Positions 1-7,586 of a DNA stretch of 10,318 nt are shown here, piece after piece. The notes under the pieces were generated by a model. The model saw nothing but the letters and a program-made list of their open reading frames with translations. It was not told the DNA's origin and did not search any database. Position 1 is the first letter of the stretch; every line of letters begins with the position of its first letter. Both the position numbers and the translations under genes were made by a program. The stretch is from Planctomycetaceae bacterium (lineage in GTDB: Bacteria; Planctomycetota; Planctomycetia; Planctomycetales; Planctomycetaceae). The stretch covers positions 1 to 10,318 of the forward strand of contig CANHVD010000150.1 of assembly GCA_947463775.1 (NCBI GenBank). Direction: 5' to 3'.

Positions 1-308
1 CTGTCTGGCGAGTCTCCCCGGAAAAGTTTCACGAGTTTCATGACTGGATGTTCGAGACGACTCGGTCCCCTGCCTCGGCTCGTGCCCAGGCTGAGAAACT
101 TGTCGGAGCGGAAAAATTCCGCAAGGAATACTCCTCGAAAATTCCGTCCGAGTACGTAAAACGACACGTGGACTTGTACAAGAAGGTCGGCCAGGGCTCG
201 GTGCCCAAACTGCTGTTCCCAAAATCAACCATTAATGGTGAGATTAACAGTAAGTCCACGATGGTCAGTACCATCGAACGGGAACTGCGCGACGTTGCTG
301 TCAAGTAA
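1..308 (+). CDS. C-terminal fragment of a thioredoxin-fold protein, probably VKOR/DsbA-like thiol oxidoreductase (5' end outside window)
   Basis: An open frame runs in from the left edge (codons in phase with position 3) and stops at TAA 306-308, so about 101 C-terminal residues are visible. The ATG at 48 is probably internal, because clear protein-like sequence (VWRVSPEKFHEFHDW) precedes it in frame. The visible part has charged amphipathic helices (EKFHEFHDWMFE, then ARAQAEKLVGAEKFRKEY), followed by a G-x-G-S-V-P-K-L-L segment and then I-N-G-E-I-N-S. That order resembles the second half of a thioredoxin/DsbA fold, where a helical insertion precedes the cis-proline loop (S-V-P) and the last beta hairpin. 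In planctomycetes such a domain is often the tail of large vitamin K epoxide reductase-family proteins that make periplasmic disulfides. The CxxC motif and any membrane domain would lie upstream, so the VKOR assignment is inference. The next gene begins 104 bp downstream on the same strand. Confidence 0.6.
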   Translation, partial: VWRVSPEKFHEFHDWMFETTRSPASARAQAEKLVGAEKFRKEYSSKIPSEYVKRHVDLYKKVGQGSVPKLLFPKSTINGEINSKSTMVSTIERELRDVAVK

Positions 309-412
309 TGTTTGCCCCGAATTCATTTCGAACGGGGTGGCTGTACCGCACAGATTGACGCAGAGGAGACAATTCGGGAAGCAGACCTTTCCGGATTTGG
401 TCAGAGCCAACT

Positions 413-985
413 ATGTCGGATCGCTGGGATTTGATTCGCGTTTCATTGGCTCGACGTTTTTATCTCGCCACGATTCTCCAAGCGGCAGTGGTGATCATCG
501 TATCAATCGCGTTGTGTTATGCCTTTGGACGACAGCCTCCGGCCGAGAAAATCCGGCTGCCTTGGGCGTTCGGCATCAGTACGGTTCTTCTGGCCGTCGG
601 CAGTTGGTACATGGAACGCGCTCACGCGTTTGTGAAGCGAGAACGCCAGCCGGACTTTCGGCGAGCCCTTTTGTTGTCACTCGCATTTGCGTCAGCATTT
701 GTCGCAGTACAGGGTTACGGCCTGTGGGCCATCGACAAAGGCGCGCGAAACCCGGCCGCGTCGCAACTGGGGGTCCACGGCTTTGTCATCATGCTGACGG
801 CCCTGCATGGCATGCATTTCATTGTTGCTCAGTCAATTTTGTTGTGGGTCACGTTGTCGGCCTTCGCGGATCGATACGACCATGAATACTTCTGGGGTGT
901 GACGTTCGCGAAATGGTTCTGGCATGCACTGGGAATCATCTGGGTGGGAATCCTGTTCGTCTTCACGATAGCGTTTATCGCCTGA
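413..985 (+). CDS. Cytochrome c oxidase subunit III-like protein (haem-copper oxidase, short five-helix form)
   Basis: This 190-residue, very hydrophobic protein has about five membrane helices (roughly residues 17-38, 52-68, 84-106, 119-148 and 163-188). The last two carry subunit III hallmarks: G-V-H-G-F followed by L-H-G-M-H-F (HGMH at 132-135), and a final helix opening with W-F-W-H-A-L-G-I-I-W (H171). Classical subunit III has seven helices and about 260 residues; forms of about 190-200 residues lacking the first two helices are common in bacteria. Subunit III binds no redox metal. It stabilises subunit I of the proton-pumping terminal oxidase in the cytoplasmic membrane and helps keep proton uptake active. 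The ATG at 413 starts just before the first helix, but no good Shine-Dalgarno sequence precedes it. Subunits I and II are not visible; they may lie upstream or elsewhere. An alternative is the subunit III-like protein of a nitric oxide reductase or alternative oxidase cluster. Confidence 0.82.
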   Translation: MSDRWDLIRVSLARRFYLATILQAAVVIIVSIALCYAFGRQPPAEKIRLPWAFGISTVLLAVGSWYMERAHAFVKRERQPDFRRALLLSLAFASAFVAVQGYGLWAIDKGARNPAASQLGVHGFVIMLTALHGMHFIVAQSILLWVTLSAFADRYDHEYFWGVTFAKWFWHALGIIWVGILFVFTIAFIA

Positions 986-1341
986 GACGAAAGAACGCCC
1001 TGTTACGCAATTTTGCGTTGCGGAATTCCAGAGAAGTCCGAAAGCTCAGGAATTCGGCCACGAGCAAAGCCCCTCGGGAGTAAACGGCGACAAAGATTCT
1101 CGAAACGCGGGGAGTATTTACTCCTTGTGCGGCTACGGTCCAGGAATGATGTGGATTTTGCATCCCGCTAACACCCGGCCTCGCTCGATCCCGCCCCAAG
1201 AATAAGCTTGATTGTGGTTCGCCCGAGGTTTTGCTTTCGAATAGCGATCGGCGAGCATAGAATCCCACGAGGACGTTTATTGCGTCCCCGTCCAAATCCT
1301 ACCCGTACTCGGCATCCCTCCCACCGCACCGAGAAATCATC
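986..1341. other. Gene-free leader between the oxidase subunit and the PSCyt1 gene
   Basis: I see no convincing coding sequence in this 356-bp stretch. Just after the oxidase stop there is a short palindrome (ACGCAA-TT-TTGCGT, 1005-1018), too weak and lacking a T-run to be called a terminator. GGAATTC occurs twice (1022-1028 and about 1050). A perfect 6+6 palindrome, GGAGTATTTACTCC, lies at 1111-1124, with an extra half-site GGAGTA at 1077-1082. The downstream part may hold the promoter of the following gene. Confidence 0.5.
1236..1263 (+). promoter_or_regulatory. Possible promoter of the PSCyt1 gene
   Basis: A TAGAAT hexamer at 1258-1263 matches the sigma-70 -10 consensus in 5 of 6 bases. 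A poor -35-like TTCGAA lies 16 bases upstream. It is about 80 bases before the ATG of the PSCyt1/DUF1549/DUF1553 gene. The -35 is weak and planctomycete promoters are poorly defined, so this is tentative. Confidence 0.25.
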
Positions 1342-4194
1342 ATGTCACGTTTTTCTGCTTATCTTCAAGCACGTGCAGCGCTGTGCCTGTTGCTTTGGTT
1401 TGCGGTTAGTGTCAACGCAAGTGCTCAGGTGGACTTCAATCGACAGGTGCGTCCGATCCTTGCGGAGCATTGCCTGCAATGTCACGGGCCCGACGGCGAA
1501 AAACGCAGCGCGGATCTTCGACTGGATGTTGAAGCCGATGCAAAAAAATCCTCCATCGTGGCGGGATCACCAGACGACAGCGAATTAATGCACCGGATAA
1601 CTTCGACAGATCCTGACACGGTGATGCCACCCAAGGAAACCGGAAAAGTTCTGACGGAAGCGCAGAAAGAAATCCTGAAGCAATGGATTAAGGAAGGCGC
1701 GAAGTATTCGAGTCATTGGGCATTTCAGCCGATCGCGAATTCCGACGATCTCTTAAAGGCACTTCCAACACATAACGCAGACAAGTCGCCGGTTGATCGC
1801 TTTCTGATGCAGAAACTGGAGCAGGCAGGTCTCACGTACCCGAAGCCGGTCAGTCGCGCTCAGTTTATTCGTCGTGCGACATTCGATCTGACCGGATTAC
1901 CTCCAACATGGGCTGAGGTCGAAGCGTTTGAGAATGATACGGCCGCCGGAAGCGAAGAACGTCTGATCGATCGACTGCTGGCATCGCCACGCTACGGTGA
2001 ACGCTGGGGGCGACACTGGCTGGACATTGCAAGGTATGCGGATACTCACGGCGGCGCGGCGATCGGTTTCACGTCCTTCCCGTTCTCTTACACGTATCGC
2101 GACTATGTCATCAATGCGTTCAATAATGACCTGCCGATTGATCGCTTCCTGAAGGAGCAGATTGCCGCGGATCAAATGGGACTTCCAGAAGGTGATCCCG
2201 CGCTGGCGGCGTTGGGATTTTTGACGGTCGGCATGCAGTTTCGCAACTACCACGACACGATCGACGATCAGATCGATGTGGTCACTCGAGGACTCATGGG
2301 GCTGACCGTCACTTGTGCTCGGTGTCACGACCACAAATTCGATCCGATCCCCACTGCTGACTACTATGCGTTGTACGCAGCGATTGCTCCGAGCAAAGCG
2401 CCACCGGAGCTTCCGGCCATCGGTGCAGTGACTGATGAGCAGGCTCGCCAGCAGTATGAACGCGAACTTGCGGACCTGAAATTGAAGGTTCAGCAGTTTG
2501 CTCGAGAGCAAAACGAAGTGCTGCGAAATCGCCTGCGAATGCAGGTCGGTCTGTACCTTGCCGAGATTGCCAAAGGCGTCGGTGAGCAGGACCTGTCGAC
2601 TCAATTCCTATCTTATCGCACCGACGACATTCGCCCGATGGTTTTCAATCGCTGGCGGACATGGCTGGCGGGAATGAGCAAAGAAGATCCGGTCTTCGGT
2701 CCGTGGCTGGAGATGCAGTCCTGGGGTTCGATCACGGAAGCCGAATTTCAGACACGACGCGATGAGTATCTCGGTCGACTTTCAGCAGAGCTGGATGCGA
2801 TCGGACGAACTCCGGACAAACTGCACGCCCTGCACGGTGCACCGCCGAAATGGAACCCATTTATTGTGGATGCCCTGGTTGAGCAGAAGCCAGGCTCATT
2901 GAGTGCTGTTGCGGCGGTGTACGGAAAAGTATTCGCCGATCAGCAGCGAACCTGGTTACAGGCGTTACTGGAATCTTCAGCAGAAGCTGCGGTCGGTGGA
3001 ACAGTCCTGCCGGACGATCATCCGCAGCATCAGGTCATTAACAGTCCTTCGCATCGCCAGATTCGACATCATCTTTATGCAGAAGGATCACCGTTTGATC
3101 TGTCCGATGAAGACGCCATTCGCCTGACGAACCGCACCATTGCTGACCTTGCCAGTGGCAAGAAAGGGGCGATTCATCAACTGAATCTGGCATCTCCAGG
3201 ATCTCCTCCGCGAGCGATGATTATGCGAGAAGATCCGTTGCCAAAACCTACGCACATCTTTCTGCGCGGCAACCCGTTGGCGCGAGGAGAAGTCGTCGAG
3301 GCACGATTCCTGTCATCATTGCCGGGCGATCATTCAAAAACCTATGAATCGGGCCATCGACGTCTCGGACTGGCCCAATCGCTGGTGGCGGAGAATAATC
3401 CGCTGACGGCACGAGTGCTGGTGAATTGGGCGTGGCAGAATCATTTTGGAGTGGGACTGGTCAGGACACCGGATGACTTTGGGACTCGCGGGCAGGCTCC
3501 GACACATCCTGAGTTATTGGACTATTTGGCAGATCAACTGCGAAAGAACGGCTGGTCATTGAAATGGTTGCATCGACAGATCATGCTCAGTCAGGCCTAT
3601 CATCAGGGGGCCGTTGAGAATGAACAAAGTCGCCAGATTGATCCCGAGAATCTTTTGCTCTGGCGTATGCCACGTCGCCGTCTGGAATTCGAAGCGATGC
3701 GTGATGCAATGCTGGCGGCGTCCGATGAGCTGGACATCACGATGGGCGGTCGTCCGATCGACCTGAACTCTTCACCCGCGGTTCCTCGCCGCAGTGTTTA
3801 TGGCTTTGTGAATCGCGATGTGATCGCCAATCTGATGAGCACCTTTGATACGGCCAATCCCAATGCGTGTACCGCGCGACGGCAGGAAACGACTGTTCCT
3901 CAGCAGACCTTGTTTGCCTTGAATTCTGATTTTATTCAGGATCGTGCTGCTCGACTTGCGGTGTCAACAAAGGAAATGAAACTGGCGTCGGACGCCGAGC
4001 GAATCACTGTCATGGTTCGAAAGGCACTTGGTCGCAACCCAACCGAATCCGAGATTGCTCAAGCCGGTATGTTTATGACAGAAGCAACGGCCAACACAAC
4101 TACACCGGAAGGCGCGGCAACAGATCCCGAACGTGGCTGGGTTTTGTTGGCTCACGCATTGTTGGCGTCGAATGAATTTACGTTTCTGGATTGA
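1342..4194 (+). CDS. Secreted PSCyt1-DUF1549-DUF1553 protein (planctomycete cytochrome c-like family)
   Basis: A 950-residue protein with a Sec signal peptide (about residues 1-28, hydrophobic core ALCLLLWFAVSV, cleavage likely after A-S-A or nearby). The PSCyt1 haem-binding domain spans roughly 30-110: F-N-R-Q-V-R-P-I-L precedes C44-L-Q-C47-H48 for covalent haem, and M95 in V-M-P-P is a likely axial ligand. The DUF1549 (PSCyt2) domain starts near S149 (SPVDRFL) and includes GERWGRHWLDIARYADT; it ends with a second C325-A-R-C328-H329 followed by D-H-K-F-D-P-I-P. A charged helical stretch (about 363-411) and a linker follow, then FLRGNP (640-645) and DUF1553 (PSD1) from about 671, including FGVGLVRTPDDFG, to the end. 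Length and domain order are those of the complete family, without the extra carbohydrate-binding or LamG-like insert seen in some members. The biochemical role is unproven; these proteins are massively expanded in planctomycetes, usually beside a DUF1501 gene as here, and a role in periplasmic or surface carbohydrate processing has been suggested. No strong Shine-Dalgarno is visible. Confidence 0.95.
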   Translation: MSRFSAYLQARAALCLLLWFAVSVNASAQVDFNRQVRPILAEHCLQCHGPDGEKRSADLRLDVEADAKKSSIVAGSPDDSELMHRITSTDPDTVMPPKETGKVLTEAQKEILKQWIKEGAKYSSHWAFQPIANSDDLLKALPTHNADKSPVDRFLMQKLEQAGLTYPKPVSRAQFIRRATFDLTGLPPTWAEVEAFENDTAAGSEERLIDRLLASPRYGERWGRHWLDIARYADTHGGAAIGFTSFPFSYTYRDYVINAFNNDLPIDRFLKEQIAADQMGLPEGDPALAALGFLTVGMQFRNYHDTIDDQIDVVTRGLMGLTVTCARCHDHKFDPIPTADYYALYAAIAPSKAPPELPAIGAVTDEQARQQYERELADLKLKVQQFAREQNEVLRNRLRMQVGLYLAEIAKGVGEQDLSTQFLSYRTDDIRPMVFNRWRTWLAGMSKEDPVFGPWLEMQSWGSITEAEFQTRRDEYLGRLSAELDAIGRTPDKLHALHGAPPKWNPFIVDALVEQKPGSLSAVAAVYGKVFADQQRTWLQALLESSAEAAVGGTVLPDDHPQHQVINSPSHRQIRHHLYAEGSPFDLSDEDAIRLTNRTIADLASGKKGAIHQLNLASPGSPPRAMIMREDPLPKPTHIFLRGNPLARGEVVEARFLSSLPGDHSKTYESGHRRLGLAQSLVAENNPLTARVLVNWAWQNHFGVGLVRTPDDFGTRGQAPTHPELLDYLADQLRKNGWSLKWLHRQIMLSQAYHQGAVENEQSRQIDPENLLLWRMPRRRLEFEAMRDAMLAASDELDITMGGRPIDLNSSPAVPRRSVYGFVNRDVIANLMSTFDTANPNACTARRQETTVPQQTLFALNSDFIQDRAARLAVSTKEMKLASDAERITVMVRKALGRNPTESEIAQAGMFMTEATANTTTPEGAATDPERGWVLLAHALLASNEFTFLD

Positions 4195-4270
4195 ATCATA
4201 AGAGCGGCACGGCGCGAGCCGTCCGGTGATCATTAGAGACTGAAAGAGAACGTTTAATAGAAGGCCCAAT

Positions 4271-4588
4271 CATAACCCAAAGTGTCAGTTTTGAAGTTGT
4301 GCATTTTCAGGCCCGGCGGGTCGACAAATCCGATGCCGTTGGCGTGAGCCACCGGTATGCAAACATAAGGAATCTGAGGCCCGGAGGGCCGACACAAGGT
4401 CGGATGTGTCGGCCCTTCAGGCCTGAGTCACAGTGTTGTTGTCGTCCGGTGGCTCACGCCACCGGCAGAGGATGTGCCGGGCTTCCAGCCCTAACCAAAA
4501 AGCGTAACGTCAAAAAGCCTCAGCGAGGAATCAAACGTGGCAGGTCGCAGTCCACCGCAATCCCTCAAAGACGTGTCGGGTTGTGATG
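4271..4588. repeat. Large palindromic dispersed repeat, copy A
   Basis: This roughly 318-bp element fills most of the gap between the DUF1553 and DUF1501 genes and matches copy B (7197-7521) along its whole length. From left to right it holds a hairpin at 4336-4355 (stem CCGTTGGC/GCCACCGG around loop GTGA, one mismatch), a central hairpin with arms 4378-4396 and 4405-4423 (17 of 19 positions complementary, 8-base loop), and a hairpin at 4446-4465 (CCGGTGGC-TCAC-GCCACCGG, perfect). The outer hairpins are inverted copies of each other, so the element is roughly palindromic overall. The ends resemble each other in inverse orientation: CATAACCC on the left and GGGTTGTGATG on the right. Apparent open frames through it are low-complexity by-products. 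It carries no transposase, so it is a REP/MITE-like non-autonomous repeat. It may act as a transcript 3' end or processing site between two genes that usually work as a pair. Confidence 0.85.
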
Positions 4589-4632
4589 ACGTATTAGTTC
4601 ACGACAGAAGCATATAGAACTGAGAAGCAAAC

Positions 4633-6030
4633 ATGTTCAATCAATCAAGACGACATTGGATGCAGACCTGCGGCATGGGATTTGGCGGGCTCGCGTTGGC
4701 CAATATGCTGCAAGACTCTGCGAAGGCTGAAGGCTCCGGTGGAGCGATGCAGACTCATTTCCCAGGCCGCGCGAAGCATATCATTCATGTGTTTCTGAAC
4801 GGCGGAGTTTCTCAGGTCGACACGTTCGATCCAAAGCCCGAGCTGACTCGCCGAGCCGGGCAGATGCTGCCTTTCGAGAACCTGCAGACGGAGCGCAAGA
4901 CCGGCGTCGCTTTGCCGAGTCCGTTTAAGTTTGAAAAGCATGGCCAGAGCGGCATCGAAGTCAGCGACATCTTTCCGCATCTTTCAAAGTGCGTCGATGA
5001 GATGACCGTGATTCGTTCGATGCATGCCGAGCTCCCCAGCCATGAGATGTCTCTCATGTTAATGAACACCGGCGATCAGCGTCTGGTGCGGCCAAGTCTT
5101 GGTTCATGGTTGACGTGGGGCATGGGATCCATCAATGAAAACCTGCCGGCATTCATCGCGTTGTGTCCGGGAGGAATGCCGGTGGGTGGAGCCGGCAATT
5201 GGCGGTCCGCATTTCTGCCGGGGGCGTATCAGGGCACTCGCATCGACACATCGAACGCGGATCCGACACGGCTGATTGACTTCCTGCAGAACAAACGACT
5301 CTCTAACGTTGAACAGTCAAAACAGTTTGCCTTTCTGCAGCAGTTGAATGCTCAACATCAGGCTGATCGTCCGGGCGAAGCCGCGATTGAATCACGGATC
5401 AAATCCTTCGAACTGGCGTTCCGAATGCAGACAGAAGCCAGTGATGCATTTGATATCTCGCAGGAACCGGAACATATCCAGAAGATGTACGGCGAGGGAC
5501 CTCAGAACCGCCAGTTGCTGATGGCTCGCCGGCTTGTTGAACGCGGAGTGCGATTCGTTCAGACGTGGCATGGTGACCTGCAGCCGTGGGACAGCCATTC
5601 GAATATCAAGGACGAACATCGACGAGTCGCCAGCCAATGCGATTCTGGACTAGCCGCGTTAATTACAGATCTCAAGCAGCGAGGTCTGCTGGATGAAACT
5701 CTGATTTTATGTACGGGCGAATTTGGCAGAACACCGTCTGTGGAAATGGGTCAGGACGGTTCCGGAGCAAGCCAGGGCCGCGATCACAATCATTGGGGCT
5801 TTTCGCTATGGATGGCGGGCGGCGGAATTCGCAAAGGGACTGTGTACGGAGCCACAGATGACTTCGGCTTCAAGGCCGTTGAGAATCCCGTTTCCTCCCA
5901 TGATCTGCATGCGACGATCCTGCATCTCATGGGCTACGACCATCAGCGGATGACTTATCGTTATGCGGGCCGCGACTTCCGCCTGACGGACGTGCATGGG
6001 GAAGTGGTTCATCCGATTATTGAAGGATGA
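4633..6030 (+). CDS. DUF1501 family protein, Tat-exported
   Basis: The 465-residue protein begins with a twin-arginine signal (S5-R6-R7-H8-W9-M10, then the weakly hydrophobic GMGFGGLALANML), so it is predicted to be exported folded. DUF1501 proteins belong structurally to the alkaline phosphatase/sulfatase-like superfamily. Matching blocks are visible: F-L-N-G-G-V-S-Q-V-D-T-F-D-P-K (D63, D66) near the N terminus, W-L-T-W-G-M-G-S, the region around WHGDLQPWDSH, G362-E-F-G-R-T-P368, and G-R-D-H385-N-H387-W-G-F followed by AGGGIRKGTVYGATDDFG. D63, D66, D384, H385 and H387 are candidate metal ligands by position in the fold; this is inference. Length is normal for the family (about 450-490). The start ATG at 4633 puts the RR motif at residues 6-7. 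It follows the PSCyt1/DUF1553 gene in the usual planctomycete order, but here a 438-bp gap holding repeat copy A separates them instead of tight operon spacing. The substrate is unknown. Confidence 0.93.
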   Translation: MFNQSRRHWMQTCGMGFGGLALANMLQDSAKAEGSGGAMQTHFPGRAKHIIHVFLNGGVSQVDTFDPKPELTRRAGQMLPFENLQTERKTGVALPSPFKFEKHGQSGIEVSDIFPHLSKCVDEMTVIRSMHAELPSHEMSLMLMNTGDQRLVRPSLGSWLTWGMGSINENLPAFIALCPGGMPVGGAGNWRSAFLPGAYQGTRIDTSNADPTRLIDFLQNKRLSNVEQSKQFAFLQQLNAQHQADRPGEAAIESRIKSFELAFRMQTEASDAFDISQEPEHIQKMYGEGPQNRQLLMARRLVERGVRFVQTWHGDLQPWDSHSNIKDEHRRVASQCDSGLAALITDLKQRGLLDETLILCTGEFGRTPSVEMGQDGSGASQGRDHNHWGFSLWMAGGGIRKGTVYGATDDFGFKAVENPVSSHDLHATILHLMGYDHQRMTYRYAGRDFRLTDVHGEVVHPIIEG

Positions 6031-6255
6031 AGCGTGGCATGCAGTTGATGCGAGCGGACCGCAGGATGAATGACCAACATTTGCGGTGCTGGGCACCTCG
6101 CAACTCGGAAATTATCCTGCTATGTTGGGCAAAGTCAGCAGTTGCAGAGAATCGTTGCATCAAAGTCTCAGCGAATTCCAATGTGTCACTGAACGTCGGC
6201 GATGTGCTCAGCGTCGCTCTCTTCAGCTTACATTCAATCCCTTTCATAACTATTT

Positions 6256-6260
6256 GAAGG
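6256..6260 (+). promoter_or_regulatory. Ribosome binding site deciding the epimerase start
   Basis: GAAGG at 6256-6260 lies 8 bases before the ATG at 6269. It supports that start over the upstream in-frame ATGs from 6086, whose extra 61 residues show no family similarity and would bury the twin-arginine signal. Confidence 0.6.
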
Positions 6261-6268
6261 TCAGCGTC

Positions 6269-7186
6269 ATGACACTGTCACGTCGTCAGTTATTCACGGC
6301 CGCATCAGCAGCGGTTTGTTGCGCTTCGGGATTGTCGCATTTGACGGCCGCCGATCCGCCCAAACGAACTGGCAGCCCGTTGCTGAAGCTCAGCCTTGCC
6401 GGTTACTCATTCAATCGGATGTTTGCCAAACGCGGAACGCCGGAGGAAATTGCGAAGGCCGAGATGAACATCGAGAAGTTCATCGAATTCTGCGCCGCTC
6501 AGGGGCTCGGGGCGACAGAACTAACCGGTTATTATTTTCCAAAGGTGATTACTCCGGAGTACCTGCTGTCGATACGAGCGATGACGCATCGACTGGGGAT
6601 AAGTATTTCCGGAACAGCGATCGGGAATGACTTCTGTCTTGTCGAAGGGGAAGCTCGCCAGAAGCAACTGGCCGAATGCCGCGAATGGATTGACTACGCT
6701 TCGATTATGGGAGCCCCAGCCATTCGAATCTTCGCCGGCAAAGTCCCCAGTGGTGACAACGAAGATGCAGCGATCGAACGTTGTGCGGCGGGCATCAATG
6801 AGTCCTTAAAATACGCAGCCACGAAAGGCGTGTTCTTAGCTCTGGAGAATCACGGCGGAATCACGGCGACTCCCGAACAGATGATGAAAATCATCGACAA
6901 GATCGATACTTCGCCTTGGTTCGGCGTCAACTTTGACAGCGGCAATTTCCAGACCGACGACCCGTATCGAGATCTCGCGAAGATCGCGCCTTACGCAGTG
7001 AATGCTCAGATTAAGGCTTCGATTTCCGTCAATGGAAAGAAGCAGCCTGCTGATTACGCGAAGATTATCGAGATCCTGAAGAACGCTGGCTATCGCGGCT
7101 TTGTGGCCTTGGAGTACGAAGAAGCCGAGTCCCCGTTTGAAGCCATTCCAAAGATCCTGGAAACTCTGCGACCACTGTGTTCATAG
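6269..7186 (+). CDS. Sugar phosphate isomerase/epimerase-like TIM barrel (AP endonuclease 2 / xylose isomerase-like), Tat-exported
   Basis: With the ATG at 6269 the protein has 305 residues and a twin-arginine signal (S4-R5-R6-Q7-L8-F9, then AASAAVCCASGLSHL). The mature part starts near ADPPKRTG and enters the barrel at L-K-L-S-L-A-G-Y-S-F-N. Metal-site blocks of the xylose isomerase-like family are present: L-E193-N-H-G-G, N-F-D223-S-G-N, A-Q247-I-K, and V-A-L-E282-Y-E near the end. The third ligand position, often histidine, is Q247 here; as I recall, this is usual in the planctomycete subfamily with AVN-x-Q-x-K. Family members interconvert keto/aldose sugars or epimerise them using Mn or Mg. 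The actual substrate here is unknown, and the catalytic histidine of the D-psicose/tagatose epimerases is not obvious. It follows the DUF1501 gene by 238 bp on the same strand, and both carry Tat signals, suggesting a shared extracytoplasmic task. Repeat copy B starts 10 bp after its stop codon. Confidence 0.88.
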   Translation: MTLSRRQLFTAASAAVCCASGLSHLTAADPPKRTGSPLLKLSLAGYSFNRMFAKRGTPEEIAKAEMNIEKFIEFCAAQGLGATELTGYYFPKVITPEYLLSIRAMTHRLGISISGTAIGNDFCLVEGEARQKQLAECREWIDYASIMGAPAIRIFAGKVPSGDNEDAAIERCAAGINESLKYAATKGVFLALENHGGITATPEQMMKIIDKIDTSPWFGVNFDSGNFQTDDPYRDLAKIAPYAVNAQIKASISVNGKKQPADYAKIIEILKNAGYRGFVALEYEEAESPFEAIPKILETLRPLCS

Positions 7187-7196
7187 GATTGCGGCC

Positions 7197-7521
7197 ATCA
7201 CAGCCCGACGCGTGAGTTTCGAAGTTGGGCGTTTGCAGGCCCGAAGGGCGGACAGATACAACGCCGGTGGCGTGAGCCACCGGCATCCGAACATAATGAA
7301 TCTGAGGCCCGGAGGGTCGACACAACGGCGGATGTGTCGGCCCTTCGGGCCTGAAACGTTGTGCCTTCTGCAGTCCGGTGGCTCACGCCACCGGCAGAGG
7401 ATGTGCAGGGCTTCCAGCCCTAACCAAAATTTGCAACTTCAAAAGCGTGAGCGCGCGATCTTTGTGGAAAAACTGTCCGAACGCGAAATCGCAATCCCTC
7501 ACTGACGTGTCGGGTTGGGAT
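7197..7521. repeat. Large palindromic dispersed repeat, copy B
   Basis: This second copy of the element at 4271-4588 starts 10 bp after the epimerase stop codon. It has terminal inverted repeats of 20 bp (7197-7216 against 7502-7521, 16 of 20 positions complementary; shared core CCCGAC-x-CGT). Inside lie a perfect hairpin at 7264-7283 (CCGGTGGC-GTGA-GCCACCGG), a central hairpin with arms 7306-7324 and 7333-7351 (17 of 19 complementary, loop ACGGCGGA), and a perfect hairpin at 7375-7394 that is the reverse complement of the first. After the last hairpin both copies continue with GGGCTTCCAGCCCTAACC, itself a small hairpin (GGGCT-TCC-AGCCC). No transposase or convincing coding frame is present. 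The structure suggests a non-autonomous mobile repeat or a structured RNA 3' end. Confidence 0.87.
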
Positions 7522-7586
7522 TTCGAGGCACTTAAACATCGGGAAGTTGATACGGGCCTGTTCCTTGTTTGGCAACTTTACCCCAT

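Noticed and set aside
235..885. A 216-codon open frame overlapping the oxidase subunit gene
   Set aside because: It is an alternative frame of the subunit III gene, rich in R, S, G and H, with no motif; the 413-985 frame has clear membrane helices and family motifs.
1897..2604. A 235-codon minus-strand open frame inside the PSCyt1/DUF1549 gene
   Set aside because: It is antisense to a strongly conserved coding region and has no recognisable domain.
4336..4465. CRISPR-like repeat/spacer pattern from recurring CCGGTGGC hairpins
   Set aside because: The hairpins alternate in orientation with irregular spacing, the whole unit recurs as one block at 7197-7521, and no cas gene is present.
4299..4586. 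A 95-codon open frame within repeat copy A
   Set aside because: It only translates the palindromic repeat; the equivalent frame in copy B differs, and no start context or motif supports it.
6086..6268. 61-residue N-terminal extension of the epimerase
   Set aside because: The extension looks non-coding, and the ATG at 6269 has a good GAAGG site and starts directly at a Tat signal.
7101..7505. Open frames across the epimerase 3' end and repeat copy B
   Set aside because: They read the repeat in several frames and both strands with similar length, as expected for GC-rich palindromes.
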